Source: Loigolactobacillus zhaoyuanensis (GTDB lineage Bacteria; Bacillota; Bacilli; Lactobacillales; Lactobacillaceae). Taken from it: a stretch of 54,861 bases of DNA. The DNA lies in the NCBI RefSeq assembly GCF_003946385.1, contig NZ_RHOE01000012.1:1-54861 (forward strand). The letters run 5' to 3'. The position numbers were made by a program, and so were the translations under genes. The notes under the pieces were generated by a model. It was not told the origin of the DNA and searched no databases. It saw nothing but the letters and a program-made list of their open reading frames with translations. This document shows, in pieces, positions 8,645-19,162 of the stretch; positions within the stretch are counted from its first letter, which is position 1, and every line of letters begins with the position of its first letter.

Positions 8645-9733
8645 GTGATAAAAAGGTATGATAGCGAAAAAATTAAGCAATTAGTCTTTAATATTTATCA
8701 GGCGTACGGTTTTTCCACAGATGCAAGTCGTAAGGTGGCCAACACACTTATTTATACTGATCTGCACGGAATTGAATCGCACGGGGTCCAGCGCTTGGTG
8801 ATGTACGATCATTTTATCCAAAATGGTAAAATTCGAGTGAATAGTCACCCTGAGATCGTCAAAGAAACTGATGTCAGCGCCGTAGTGGACGCTAATTTTG
8901 GTATTGGTCAACTAAATGGTATTTATAGTATGAATTTAGCTATTGAAAAGGCAAAAAAGCATGGCATTGGTATTGTCACTACACGCCGCTCAGGTCATTA
9001 TGGCATTGCTGGTTATTACGCTGATATGGCAGCTCAGCAGGGATTGATCGGAATGTCGTCGTGTAACTCGCGGCCAGCAATGTTACCAACGCATGCGACT
9101 AAGGCATTTGTTGGAACTAATCCAATTGCGTTTGCGATGCCGGCTAAACCACATACTTTTATTTTTGATTGTGCTACGACAACCGTTCCGCAGGGAAAAA
9201 TTGAAGTCTATAATAAGTTGGAAAAAGATTTACCAGCGCTATGGGTGGCAAAAAATGGCGCTGAACCAGTTTATGATCATAATCAAGTTGACGACTTCAA
9301 AGCGCTACGTGATCCTGACTCAAATGTTGGCTTAGCGCCATTAGGTGGGGTTACTGAGGAAACTGGTAGCCACAAAGGCTTCGGCTTAGGCATCATTGTT
9401 GAAGTTTTCACCTCAATTTTATCAATGGGTAATATTTCGACTGAGATCACACCGGAAAACTTAGAGGTTGGTCCTTGTCAAAGTTTTACCGCCATTGATC
9501 CAGCTATTTTTGGCGATAAGCAGCAAATTATCGATCGCTTTTCGCGTTATCTGCAAGATATTCGCGAGCTACCAGCTATTCCGGGTAAAACTATTTATGT
9601 TCATGGTGATAAGGAAGCTGCTGCCTACGAAGATCGGATAAAGAATGGTATCGAAATTGATGATCGAACACTTGAAGAAATAACCGATATTGCGCAGCGG
9701 TTAGGAATTGAATATGCTGCTTTTATGAAATAG
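8645..9733 (+). CDS. Ldh2-family malate/L-lactate/ureidoglycolate-type dehydrogenase
   Basis: An approximately 362-aa NAD(P)-dependent oxidoreductase of the Ldh2/MDH2 family, unrelated to classical Ldh. Members oxidise or reduce 2-hydroxy acids such as malate, lactate or sulfolactate. Family marks: HGIESHGVQRL (substrate His/Arg), the GIVTTRRSGHYGIAGYY block with the catalytic-region His, the GTNPIAFAMP dinucleotide segment, and the C-terminal GSHKGFGLGIIVEV. The start is uncertain: GTG 8645 has a GGTG-type site just upstream and gives a normal-length N-terminus, while TTG codons at 8612/8615 are in frame. It is a single gene closed by a terminator. The exact substrate cannot be read from sequence. 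Confidence 0.85.
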   Translation: MIKRYDSEKIKQLVFNIYQAYGFSTDASRKVANTLIYTDLHGIESHGVQRLVMYDHFIQNGKIRVNSHPEIVKETDVSAVVDANFGIGQLNGIYSMNLAIEKAKKHGIGIVTTRRSGHYGIAGYYADMAAQQGLIGMSSCNSRPAMLPTHATKAFVGTNPIAFAMPAKPHTFIFDCATTTVPQGKIEVYNKLEKDLPALWVAKNGAEPVYDHNQVDDFKALRDPDSNVGLAPLGGVTEETGSHKGFGLGIIVEVFTSILSMGNISTEITPENLEVGPCQSFTAIDPAIFGDKQQIIDRFSRYLQDIRELPAIPGKTIYVHGDKEAAAYEDRIKNGIEIDDRTLEEITDIAQRLGIEYAAFMK

Positions 9734-9740
9734 ATTCATT

Positions 9741-9774
9741 GAAACTTCTACCATAATCGGTGGAAGTTTTTTTA
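9741..9774 (+). terminator. Terminator of the Ldh2-type gene
   Basis: AAACTTCTACC pairs with GGTGGAAGTTT (one wobble) around ATAATC and is followed by seven T. Confidence 0.85.
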
Positions 9775-10179
9775 GTATTTAGTTGTTTCAGCAGCATACA
9801 TAAAATCAGTTAATTTTTAGTGCTAAATAGGTGTATTTACATGAAAACAACGATAAATAACCGTTTTTAATCATTCTTTAATGTAAAAAATAAAAATATT
9901 TTGGCGTTTTTTGGATAAAAAAGCTATTTTTGTAATCTAAATAAAGGGGCATAAAAGACTATCAGAGCAAGAATATCTGCTTTGTATGAAAAAGTTGTAT
10001 TGCAAGAGATTACAGCGGCATGACAATATTGCGTAAAAATCATGATCTGTAATGGTTTAGGTATTTGTTTGTTACAGCGAGTTGCTATAATCATCCTCGT
10101 TGATTGAATTACATCAGCAGTCGCGTGAACGTTGTTATTAACAAACTAATCTTACAAACCCAATTTAGGAGTGATTTTT
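9775..10179 (+). promoter_or_regulatory. Gene-free AT-rich region with the apf-like promoter
   Basis: No open frame of note is present. A good -10 (TATAAT, 10086-10091) lies about 70 bp before the next gene, with only a weak TTGTTT-type -35. The leader of roughly 80 nt is long, as is common for abundantly expressed cell-wall protein genes. The remainder is AT-rich with nothing I can name. Confidence 0.5.
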
Positions 10180-10776
10180 ATTTTATTAAGTAACCGTATT
10201 AAAATGTTAGTTTTATCTACTGTTGGTGCCGCTAGTTTATTCGTTGGTGGCGTTGCTCAAGCAAGCGCAGCTACCGTAACTGCTCAAGCAGGTGACACTG
10301 TTGCTGAATTGTCTAACGCAAATGGCGTTTCAATTACGGCTTTTGAACAAGCAAATGGCATTAACTCAAGCACACATTTGATCTACGCGGGACAAACTTA
10401 TACATTGCCTGGTACGACACAGACAACAACTACTACTGTTGCGGCGCAACCTGCAGCAACACAAACACAAGCGGCACAACAAACAACACAGACAACTCAA
10501 GCTGCTACAACAGCTTCAACAACCACAGCTGCAGCAACAACTTCTGGCTCAAGTTCAGATGAAGCCGCTAAAGCTTGGATCGCCAACAAAGAATCTGGTG
10601 GTTCATACACTGCAACTAACGGTCAATATATTGGTAAATATCAATTAAGTTCTTCATACTTAAATGGTGATTACTCAGCTGCTAATCAGGAAACAGTAGC
10701 CAATAACTATGTAACTTCACGTTACGGTTCATGGACGGCTGCGCAATCATTCTGGCAAGCAAACGGCTGGTACTAG
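10180..10776 (+). CDS. Apf-like secreted LysM protein with transglycosylase-like C-terminus
   Basis: A secreted cell-wall protein of the lactobacillus aggregation-promoting-factor type. It has a signal peptide ending AQASA|ATV (about residue 30), one LysM-type peptidoglycan-binding domain (about 31-75: VTAQAGDTVAEL...LIYAGQTYTLP) and a low-complexity Thr/Gln/Ala linker (about 76-125). The C-terminal domain (AAKAWIANKESGGSYTATNG to FWQANGWY) is shared with Apf and Rpf-like muralytic proteins. AGGAG at 10167-10171 is spaced eight bases before an in-frame ATT at 10180. The only in-frame ATG (10204) has no ribosome site and would shorten the signal peptide, while GTG 10171 overlaps the site. I therefore place the start at ATT, pending protein evidence. 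Confidence 0.82.
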   Translation: MLLSNRIKMLVLSTVGAASLFVGGVAQASAATVTAQAGDTVAELSNANGVSITAFEQANGINSSTHLIYAGQTYTLPGTTQTTTTTVAAQPAATQTQAAQQTTQTTQAATTASTTTAAATTSGSSSDEAAKAWIANKESGGSYTATNGQYIGKYQLSSSYLNGDYSAANQETVANNYVTSRYGSWTAAQSFWQANGWY

Positions 10777-10799
10777 GCTTAAAATAAATCAGTAAAACA

Positions 10800-10838
10800 A
10801 GAGTGTAGCATAAGACGTTTAGCTTAGTCTGTCACTCT
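10800..10838. repeat. Short relative of the AGAGTGTG..ATAAGAC cruciform repeat
   Basis: AGAGTG (10800-10805) pairs with CACTCT (10833-10838), and AGAC with GTCT inside. The left arm AGAGTGTAGCATAAGAC is nearly the same as the left arm of the large repeat at 35683 (AGAGTGTGCCATAAGAC), so this looks like a decayed or internally deleted family member. It may also end the apf-like transcript. Confidence 0.55.
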
Positions 10839-10846
10839 ACAATTGT

Positions 10847-10876
10847 AGATATATTAGCAACTTTGCTAATATATCT
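10847..10876. repeat. Perfect 30-bp AT-rich palindrome
   Basis: AGATATATTAGCAA and TTGCTAATATATCT are exact 14-base complements separated by only CT. With so short a loop it is more likely a DNA cruciform or protein site than an efficient RNA hairpin. Confidence 0.7.
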
Positions 10877-10917
10877 TAGATACTACGAACGATGCGACTT
10901 AGACTTGCTCTTTCTAA

Positions 10918-11145
10918 AGTTTGCTGTAAGCAGAGTAAGTTAGCCTCCATTCCGTCGCCAGTGGACGGAGCGAGTGGCGCGTTGGCGAGCTAATTTTCCC
11001 TGGATAAACCCAAAAGCGGACGGGAAAATGGATCTCGCCAGCCACGCATAGTTCTAAATGGCATAAATCGCCATTAAGAACTATCGACACATCTGGTCCA
11101 CTGGCGTCTCCATTCCAGCAGGCAATAATTGAACGTTCAATTGTT
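10918..11145. other. Nested, multi-hairpin intergenic element (possible structured RNA or repeat)
   Basis: An outer exact 11-bp pairing, CGCCAGTGGAC (10956-10966) with GTCCACTGGCG (11096-11106), encloses two further hairpins. One runs 10983-11040 (TGGCGAG and ATTTTCCC arms, internal loop); the other runs 11048-11084 (ATAGTTCT..GGC arms, one mismatch). CTCCATTCC occurs in the same orientation near both ends, and a 16-bp palindrome AATTGAACGTTCAATT follows at 11127-11142. The stretch is richer in GC than the DNA around it and has no open frame. I do not recognise the element or its strand. Confidence 0.55.
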
Positions 11146-11171
11146 GATTGTTTAAGTAGTAATCAGAGTAT

Positions 11172-11216
11172 AAATACCGGAAAAACAGTTGAAAGGCTGT
11201 TTTTCCGGTATTTTTA
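11172..11216. terminator. Perfect 17-bp stem terminator
   Basis: AAATACCGGAAAAACAG (11172-11188) is exactly complementary to CTGTTTTTCCGGTATTT (11197-11213), loop TTGAAAGG, then T. The A-run before the stem makes it usable from both strands. It stands about 400 bp after the apf-like gene, which suggests that something between the two is transcribed. Confidence 0.85.
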
Positions 11217-11568
11217 TGCGCACATAACCTACGATAAAACTATGAATTCACTAATAACGATTGGTCAATCTCGATTGAACCAACTAAAACGTTTGATCCA
11301 ATTCATGAAATACTGATCTAACACTGCCAACGTGCTACGCGTTCCATACGCCAGCGCCGGAATGGAACCAAACAAAATCTGTTTACAAGTTGATAGGACA
11401 GACATGCTTCAGAAAGAACTATTTTACTTATATCATAACCTTTTTTTATATTGTTTACTGAAATTCAGCTCAGATAGCACCAAATAGATGGCTTAAAAAG
11501 GTACATTTCAGCAACCAAACGTTTTTTCTGTCATAATGGAAGTTAACTTGAAGAAATGAGGTGGCAAT
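11217..11568. other. Gene-free region before the YitT-family gene
   Basis: No coding frame is seen. A hairpin of GTTCCAT (11341-11347) and ATGGAAC (11361-11367) carries GCCAG/CCATTCC words resembling the element at 10918. A CATAAT at about 11531 may be the -10 for the next gene. Nothing else is recognisable. Confidence 0.4.
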
Positions 11569-12399
11569 ATGCCACGAATTACCCGTTTCCAAATTCGTCA
11601 ATTTCTACTGATGATCGTTGCCTTAGAGATCATTGCCGTTAGCATTAACTTATTTTATGCGCCCCATGCCGTTGCGGCTGGTGGTGTTACTGGTGTTGCT
11701 ATCTTAGCGGAAGCTGCTTTTGGCTGGTCAGTATCTGCGGTGGTACTGATATTGAATACAATATTATTGATCATCGCTTATTTTTTTCTAGAGCGGGCAA
11801 CAGTAGCGCGGATCGCTTTTGGCAGCTTCGTCTTGCCATTGTGTTTAGCGTTGACGCCACAAGTCAAGGTTTTGCAGGACCGGCTACTGACTGTAGTTGT
11901 TGGTGGGGTTATTTTTGCACTTGGCGTATCGTTGCTATACCGCATGGATGCTTCCAGCGGTGGAACAACGGTGCCGCCGATGATTTTGAAAAAATACTTC
12001 CAAATCAAGCCAGCGGTGAGCTTATTAGTGATCGATGGTTTAATTTGTCTCGGTAATCTATTGACCGCTAATTTTGAAACTTTTGTGCTGGCATTGTTGT
12101 CGTTGGTAGTAACTTCATTACTAATGAATTACATTGAAACGGGGCTAGATCGTAAGCGGGTGATCTACGTCATGAGTGATCGGGAAATGGAAATTAAGGC
12201 ATTATTAGTTGATGATATGGCGCGCGGTTTGACTGCCTTGCAGGTGACTGGCGGCTTTAGTGGGGATGCACGGGAAATGTTGATGATAGTGGTAGAAAAT
12301 CAAGATTATCCGCAAGTGATCAAGCAAATTCGGAGACTTGATCCGGCTGCATTCTTAATGGTTCACGATGTCGCGGAAGTCCATGGTGGAATTTTATGA
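11569..12399 (+). CDS. YitT family membrane protein (DUF161/DUF2179)
   Basis: A 276-aa protein of the YitT family. The N-terminal two thirds hold about five hydrophobic segments, with the conserved APHAVAAGGVTGVA and DASSGGTTVPPMILKK stretches. The C-terminal cytosolic domain (about 205-276, VIYVMSDREMEIK to the end) is DUF2179, a ferredoxin-like fold. The family's transport or sensing role is unknown. GAGGTGG lies well spaced before the ATG. It is followed by kup after 100 bp without a clear terminator. Confidence 0.88.
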   Translation: MPRITRFQIRQFLLMIVALEIIAVSINLFYAPHAVAAGGVTGVAILAEAAFGWSVSAVVLILNTILLIIAYFFLERATVARIAFGSFVLPLCLALTPQVKVLQDRLLTVVVGGVIFALGVSLLYRMDASSGGTTVPPMILKKYFQIKPAVSLLVIDGLICLGNLLTANFETFVLALLSLVVTSLLMNYIETGLDRKRVIYVMSDREMEIKALLVDDMARGLTALQVTGGFSGDAREMLMIVVENQDYPQVIKQIRRLDPAAFLMVHDVAEVHGGIL

Positions 12400-12500
12400 A
12401 AACGGCAGGCTATTTTAAGCAATACTGGTTTTAGGTTACAGAAAAGTGTTATTATCGAGCCACAGCGTTAGAAATTTTTAGAAATTAGTAGGTAAGGTAA

Positions 12501-14492
12501 ATGCAGAAAAATAATTTACGCAATAAATTATCGGTTGCTGGCGTGTTGGTCACGCTGGGAATTGTGTATGGTGATATTGGTACATCGCCGCTGTATGTGA
12601 TGAACGCAATTGTCGCCGATGCTGGCGGTTTACAGAAAGCAACGCCCGACTATATCATCGGTAGTATTTCTCTGATTTTTTGGACACTAATGTTGGTGAC
12701 CACCGTTAAATACGTGTTGATCGCCTTGCGGGCTGATAATAATGGTGAGGGCGGTATTTTTGCACTCTATGCTTTGGTGCATAAGCATGCACGTTGGTTG
12801 ATGGTTCCGGCATTGATCGGTGGGGCTGCTTTGCTAGCGGATGGGACCTTAACGCCTGCTGTGACAGTGACCAGTGCGGTCGAAGGCTTAAAAGGGCAAG
12901 ACTTTGGTCGCTTTGTTTTTAGCAATGATCAAAATGTGGTGGTCTTGACTACGATCATTATTTTGCTGCTGCTATTTACGATCCAACGCTTTGGTACCGC
13001 CACGATCGGTAAAGCGTTTGGTCCGATCATGCTATTGTGGTTTGCGTTGATCGGGACGATCGGTTTTGTTAATATGTTGCCTAACCTTGAAGTATTGAAA
13101 GCTTTATCGCCAGTCTATGCGGTCAAAACACTGTTTAGTCCAACCAATAAAGCCGGGGTCTTCATTCTCGGCAGTGTTTTTCTGGCCACAACTGGGGCTG
13201 AAGCATTGTATTCGGATATGGGTCATGTCGGCAAGAAAAATATTTATGCCAGCTGGCCATTTGTTTATGGCATGCTAACCTTGAGTTATTTTGGGCAAGG
13301 TGCGTGGTTGATTCGTAATTACCATTCACACGCTGTCAGCGGTTTTGCCAATCCTTTCTTTGCGGTTATACCAGCCCAGTTTAAATTATTTGTGATCATT
13401 GTGGCAACGTTAGCCGCAATCATTGCCTCACAAGCACTAATAACTGGCTCCTTTACGTTGGTCGCCGAAGCGATTCGACTGAAGATATTGCCACGCATGG
13501 TGATCAAGTATCCTAGTACTGAGCGGGGCCAGATTTATTTGGGCAATGTTAATTGGTTATTATGTTTGGTGACGGTAGGCGTGACGCTGTATTTTCGCAC
13601 CTCTGAGCATATGGAAGCAGCGTATGGCCTAGCAATTACAGTGACCATGTTGATGACGACCCTATTGTTACACACGTATTTGCAACAAAAAATAAATCGA
13701 TTAGTCGCGCTATTGATCACTTTATTTTTCGGTTCAGTAGAAATCGTGTTCTTTATTGCCAGTGTGGTCAAATTTGCCCACGGTGGCTATGTGACCGTCT
13801 TAATTACTTGCTTGATTCTGTCGGTAATGGCAATTTGGTTTTATGGCAATAAGATCCGTGATCGCCATGAATCTGAGCGTGAATATGTGTCGTTGTTAGC
13901 TTATCGCAACCAATTAGTTGAGTTATCGGCGGATGAAACTGTGCCGCTTTACGCGACTAATCTAGTTTATATGGCGAAAATGAAGCCAGGACATATGATC
14001 AAGCGCAGTATGTTATATTCAATTTTGGATAAGCGACCGAAACGGGCACGGGTTTATTGGTTTGTCACGGTGGTGATCACCGATGATCCGTATACGCAAA
14101 GTTACAAGGTTGACATGATGGATACAAAGAGCGTGGTCAACGTCACGTTATATCTGGGTTTCCGGCGTAATCAGTGGATCAATGTCTATATTCGGCAGAT
14201 CATTCAAGATTTAATGCGTGAGAAGAAAATCGATTATCAACAGCAACGCTACACCACGATTCCTGATCGACACGTTGGCGATTTTAGGTTTGTTGTACTA
14301 CGTGAACTACTCTCACCAGCCACTAATATTTCTAACTGGGAAAGGTTGATCATCGGTGCGCGTATCTGGTTGCAAAATCATACTGCTTCGCCGATTCAAT
14401 GGTTCGGCCTTGAATTTAGTGACGTGAGTATTGAGGCGGTACCCCTGATCCTCGGGAAACGTTATCACATTAAATTAAAACAAATTAAATAA
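12501..14492 (+). CDS. kup: Kup-type potassium uptake protein
   Basis: A 663-aa K+/H+ symporter of the KUP/HAK/KT family. It opens with the family signature [14 protein letters not shown] (residues 19-32), has a run of about twelve membrane helices to about residue 450, then a soluble C-terminal domain of some 200 residues. Kup imports K+ when other systems are weak or at low pH. In Lactococcus, KupA and KupB are inhibited by cyclic di-AMP, so it fits with the osmolyte genes elsewhere in the window. TAGGTAAGG precedes the ATG. Length is normal and no damage is seen. Confidence 0.95.
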   Translation: MQKNNLRNKLSVAGVLVTLGIVYGDIGTSPLYVMNAIVADAGGLQKATPDYIIGSISLIFWTLMLVTTVKYVLIALRADNNGEGGIFALYALVHKHARWLMVPALIGGAALLADGTLTPAVTVTSAVEGLKGQDFGRFVFSNDQNVVVLTTIIILLLLFTIQRFGTATIGKAFGPIMLLWFALIGTIGFVNMLPNLEVLKALSPVYAVKTLFSPTNKAGVFILGSVFLATTGAEALYSDMGHVGKKNIYASWPFVYGMLTLSYFGQGAWLIRNYHSHAVSGFANPFFAVIPAQFKLFVIIVATLAAIIASQALITGSFTLVAEAIRLKILPRMVIKYPSTERGQIYLGNVNWLLCLVTVGVTLYFRTSEHMEAAYGLAITVTMLMTTLLLHTYLQQKINRLVALLITLFFGSVEIVFFIASVVKFAHGGYVTVLITCLILSVMAIWFYGNKIRDRHESEREYVSLLAYRNQLVELSADETVPLYATNLVYMAKMKPGHMIKRSMLYSILDKRPKRARVYWFVTVVITDDPYTQSYKVDMMDTKSVVNVTLYLGFRRNQWINVYIRQIIQDLMREKKIDYQQQRYTTIPDRHVGDFRFVVLRELLSPATNISNWERLIIGARIWLQNHTASPIQWFGLEFSDVSIEAVPLILGKRYHIKLKQIK

Positions 14493-14497
14493 AAAAG

Positions 14498-14546
14498 CAG
14501 CGACTGATCAAAACGATAAATTCGTTTTAGTCAGTCGCTGTTTGTG
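14498..14546. terminator. Bidirectional terminator between kup and the DUF308 gene
   Basis: CAGCGACTGA (14498-14507) pairs with TCAGTCGCTG (14531-14540), and AAAACGA/TCGTTTT pairs inside. A-runs on the left and T on the right let it serve both convergent genes. Confidence 0.85.
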
Positions 14547-14568
14547 TATAGCCTAAAATAGGGATAAT

Positions 14569-15090
14569 TTAATGACGACGTGCTTGCCACCAAGCCACAA
14601 TTTCACCAATACTCATGACGATCAGACCAACACCAAATATCTGGAAGCCGAGCAAAACACTGCGGAATGGATTGATCAGCAGAAAGCCACCGATCAAGAT
14701 AATTAAAATACTGTAAATAAAGCCACTCCAAGGCGTCACGTTAACGAATTGGCGTTGATCACGCGTACGGATCAGCTTGAAAATACCGTAGATCAGCAAT
14801 AGGATACCCAGAAAAACAGGTAGGATACTGACCAAAACACGGGCAAAAATTAGGACAAACAAAGCAGCGATGATCTTAAAGACACCACTGAAAACAGGCA
14901 AAATATAGCTACGGTTTTGCTGTTGTACCCGGCGTCCGTTTATTAAGTTAAAGCAACCTGAAAGCAATAAATATAATGAAATTGCGTAGACGCTAAAACT
15001 AAAAACAGGGTGGGGAAAGAGCAAGATAACAGCACCAAAAATAAAATAGACCAAAGCTCGTAACCAGGTGTAGCGTTGTAATGTTTGCAT
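14569..15090 (-). CDS. HdeD/DUF308 family membrane protein
   Basis: A 173-aa integral membrane protein of the HdeD/DUF308 family. It has about six short hydrophobic helices arranged as repeated pairs (LRALVYFIFGAVILLFP, ILPVFLGILLLIYGIFKLI, FIYSILIILIGGFLLINP) with conserved small residues. HdeD in E. coli is linked to acid resistance at high cell density; in lactobacilli the role is unproved. GAGGATG stands before the ATG on the minus strand. It lies 80 bp downstream of the CDF gene, so it may share that transcript. Confidence 0.85.
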   Translation of the reverse strand: MQTLQRYTWLRALVYFIFGAVILLFPHPVFSFSVYAISLYLLLSGCFNLINGRRVQQQNRSYILPVFSGVFKIIAALFVLIFARVLVSILPVFLGILLLIYGIFKLIRTRDQRQFVNVTPWSGFIYSILIILIGGFLLINPFRSVLLGFQIFGVGLIVMSIGEIVAWWQARRH

Positions 15091-15171
15091 CGTATCATCC
15101 TCTATTCCACAAATAAGGTAGATTGTTAGCTTTTGAAAGTTTTCGCTTTGATTTTACCACGAACGTGGGGA

Positions 15172-16050
15172 TTAAATCGAGTTTTCGACATTTTCCATTT
15201 GCTGGCAATCACCATATTCAACCTGGATCGTGATATGTTGAATGTTATAACTTGTGCGCAACTGCTGATCAAGATCATTTAAGAAACAATCATTGTTGGT
15301 TGCGGTGTTACGGACTAAATGGACACTCAGTGCGTTATCAGTTGTACCGATCGCCCAGATGTGTAGATCGTGTACTTTGGAAACACTGGGTTGACTGGCA
15401 ATACAATTACTAATCGCTTTGATGTCAACGTTGTTCGGAACTCCATTTAGCGCAAGGTTGATTGCATCACGTAGCAAACCCCAAGTGCCGATTAAGATAA
15501 CGACGGCGATCACTAGGCTGACCACGGGATCTAGCCAAGTCCAATCCGTCACTAACATCACGATCCCAGTAACAACGACACCTAGGGAAACGCCAGTGTC
15601 GGCGGCCATATGCATAAATGCGCCTTTGACGTTTAAGTCTTCCTTCTGGCCATGGACGAATAAAATAGTGGTCAGACCATTGATGACAACACCAAGTAGG
15701 GCAACGATGATCACGGTCCAGCCATGTGGTGTGGCCGGTTGTTGCAAACGCTGAATTGCCTCAGTGGCGATACCACCAATGGCGATCAGCAAAAAGACAG
15801 CATTGAATAAAGCCGCCAAAATTGAGGCACTTTTATAGCCGTAAGTACGCTTGGCGGTTGGTGCTTTTTGACTTAACCAAACCGCGATCCACGCAACTAA
15901 TAGGCCGAGAACATCACTAAAATTATGGCTGGCATCGGCGATCAACGCCATCGAATTGGTGGAAAAGCCAAAACCTAATTCAGCAACAATATAAATAAGA
16001 TTGAGACTAACGCCAATAATAAATGGCGTTTGTTTTTCTGTAATAGTCAA
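15172..16050 (-). CDS. Cation diffusion facilitator (CzcD/ZitB-type Zn2+ exporter)
   Basis: A 292-aa CDF exporter that pumps Zn2+ (perhaps also Co2+ or Cd2+) out in exchange for protons. The transport-site pairs H42-x3-D46 in TM2 and H147-x3-D151 in TM5 are both present; the His-Asp pattern favours zinc over manganese. Six membrane helices are followed by a cytosolic dimerisation domain (about 205-292) with HDLHIWAIG. The start is TTG with GAGAGG eight bases upstream. An SmtB/CzrA-like operator sits in its promoter at 16073-16092, but no ArsR-type gene is nearby. Confidence 0.92.
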   Translation of the reverse strand: MTITEKQTPFIIGVSLNLIYIVAELGFGFSTNSMALIADASHNFSDVLGLLVAWIAVWLSQKAPTAKRTYGYKSASILAALFNAVFLLIAIGGIATEAIQRLQQPATPHGWTVIIVALLGVVINGLTTILFVHGQKEDLNVKGAFMHMAADTGVSLGVVVTGIVMLVTDWTWLDPVVSLVIAVVILIGTWGLLRDAINLALNGVPNNVDIKAISNCIASQPSVSKVHDLHIWAIGTTDNALSVHLVRNTATNNDCFLNDLDQQLRTSYNIQHITIQVEYGDCQQMENVENSI

Positions 16051-16072
16051 ACGATCACGCCTCTCAGCTTTT

Positions 16073-16092
16073 ATATGAGTATCTGCTCATAT
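16073..16092. promoter_or_regulatory. SmtB/CzrA-type zinc operator before the CDF exporter
   Basis: ATATGAG-TATCTG-CTCATAT is a perfect inverted repeat containing TGA-N8-TCA in the spacing of ArsR/SmtB-family zinc-sensor sites. It lies directly downstream of a minus-strand TATAGT -10, so a bound repressor would cover the transcription start and zinc would release it. Confidence 0.65.
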
Positions 16093-16228
16093 GTTTACTA
16101 TAACACATAACCAGCAGTGCGCCAGCATAATTTTAGTTTGAAAGGCAGTTTTTTGAATGCGCTTTTTTATGCAAGCGAAAATCAGCGGACGACCAAGGCG
16201 GCACCCACTTAATTTTGTACTAGCAGGT

Positions 16229-17794
<1,566 letters not shown>

Positions 17795-17829
17795 TTAACT
17801 GTATTCATTATAAATGATTCGTTAAATGA

Positions 17830-17844
17830 TAGAAAGCGTTGTCA
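17830..17844. promoter_or_regulatory. cre (CcpA) site upstream of glpK
   Basis: TAGAAAGCGTTGTCA fits the WTGNAANCGNWNNCW pattern with one mismatch. It lies 90 bp before the glpK start and overlaps a TTGACA on the minus strand; a TATAAT -10 is closer to the gene. Catabolite repression of glycerol use is the natural reading. Confidence 0.6.
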
Positions 17845-18019
17845 AATTTATATGTGCATAATATACGCTATTGCTAGTAGTTTATGGCTGTTGCTGTACG
17901 GTTATAATTTAGCCAAATGATGGGCTAGACTTGTGCTACAATAAGTTCGGTAATCATTTTTTTGTCATGAGTAGCTGGCGTGGCTGAAATTAACCTTAAT
18001 TATAAGTAGGAGGGCAAGT

Positions 18020-19012
18020 ATGGCAATTTTAGTAGCAGGCGGTGCCGGATATATCGGCTCGCATATGGTCGATCGCTTGATTGAAAAAGGACAAGATGTG
18101 GTTGTGGTCGATAATTTATCAACGGGGCATTTAGCTGCTGTTCACGAAAAAGCCCGCTTTTATCAAGGCGATACCCGTGATAAAACTTTTTTGACTAATG
18201 TATTTAAAAAAGAAAAAATTGATGGCGTTATTCATATGGATGCTTTTTCGTTGGTCGGTGAATCAATGACTGATCCGTTGAAGTACTTTGATAATAACAT
18301 CTACGGGATGATCGTTTTACTTGAAGTGATGCACGAACAAGGTGTGAAGTACATGGTCTTTTCATCTACAGCGGCCACTTATGGTGAACCTGAAAATGAA
18401 TTGATCGCTGAAACTGATCATCAAGAACCAATCAATCCTTATGGTGAAAGCAAACTAGCGATGGAGCGCATGATCCGCTGGGCTGATGAAGCTTATGGTA
18501 TTAAATTTGTGGCACTACGTTACTTTAACGCTGCCGGCGCGAAGGCTGATGGTAGTATTGGTGAAGACCATCATCCGGAAACTCATTTGATCCCGATTAT
18601 TTTGCAGGTTGCTGCAGGACAACGGGCTGAATTACAAATTTTTGGGGCTGATTACAAAACGCCAGATGGGACTAACGTTCGCGATTACGTGCATGTGCTG
18701 GATTTAGCTGACGCGCATATGTTAGCTTTAGAATATTTGCAAGCAGGCAATCCAAGTCAGGCCTTTAACCTAGGTTCATCAACTGGATTCTCTAATCAGC
18801 AAATGCTGGAAGCGGCACGTAAAGTGACTGGTAAAGCGATTCCGGCTAAGGTTGCGCCTCGACGTGGCGGTGATCCTGATTCGTTGGTTGCCGATAGCAA
18901 AAAAGCACGTCAAGTGTTAGGTTGGCAACCACAGTACGATGACGTTGAAGATATTATTCGGACTGCGTGGGCGTGGAAACAGAGCCACCCACAAGGTTAT
19001 GCTGATAAATAA
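18020..19012 (+). CDS. galE: UDP-glucose 4-epimerase
   Basis: A 330-aa short-chain dehydrogenase-like epimerase interconverting UDP-glucose and UDP-galactose (Leloir pathway and cell-surface sugars). The NAD-binding GGAGYIGSH is at residues 7-15, followed by the SSTAATYG serine-loop and catalytic YGESK. The sugar-binding LRYFNAAGA, the HLIP segment and the C-terminal [14 protein letters not shown] are all present. The usual [11 protein letters not shown] reads [11 protein letters not shown], a small change. TAGGAGGG precedes the ATG. It stands alone, without galK or galT, so it more likely serves glycan synthesis than galactose growth. Confidence 0.94.
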   Translation: MAILVAGGAGYIGSHMVDRLIEKGQDVVVVDNLSTGHLAAVHEKARFYQGDTRDKTFLTNVFKKEKIDGVIHMDAFSLVGESMTDPLKYFDNNIYGMIVLLEVMHEQGVKYMVFSSTAATYGEPENELIAETDHQEPINPYGESKLAMERMIRWADEAYGIKFVALRYFNAAGAKADGSIGEDHHPETHLIPIILQVAAGQRAELQIFGADYKTPDGTNVRDYVHVLDLADAHMLALEYLQAGNPSQAFNLGSSTGFSNQQMLEAARKVTGKAIPAKVAPRRGGDPDSLVADSKKARQVLGWQPQYDDVEDIIRTAWAWKQSHPQGYADK

Positions 19013-19026
19013 ATGTTGTAAATAGA

Positions 19027-19082
19027 AAATAACGGTTATGCGCGAGGATGATTTCCTAAACGCATTAACCGTTATTTTTTTA
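19027..19082 (+). terminator. galE terminator
   Basis: AAAATAACGGTTATGCG pairs with CGCATTAACCGTTATTTT (one bulged base), followed by a T run to 19081. Confidence 0.85.
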
Positions 19083-19125
19083 GTAATATGACGTTTAATG
19101 TCAGCTTGCTATCGATTTGGATAAC

Positions 19126-19154
19126 AAAAAAGTCCTAACGTTAAGGACTTTTTT
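19126..19154 (-). terminator. Terminator of the two-gene unit 19163-21089
   Basis: AAAAAAGTCCT and AGGACTTTTTT are exact complements around AACGTTA. On the minus strand it closes the upstream pair, and its T run also works for the plus strand. Confidence 0.85.
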
Positions 19155-19162
19155 GCTAAGTA

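Noticed and set aside
10439-10648. Gln/Leu-rich frame inside the Apf-like gene
   Set aside because: An alternative frame of the ACA/CAA-rich linker; no ribosome site.
15419-15754. 111-aa frame antisense to the CDF gene
   Set aside because: A shadow of a well-conserved transporter with Thr/Ile-rich reverse-frame composition and no translation signals.
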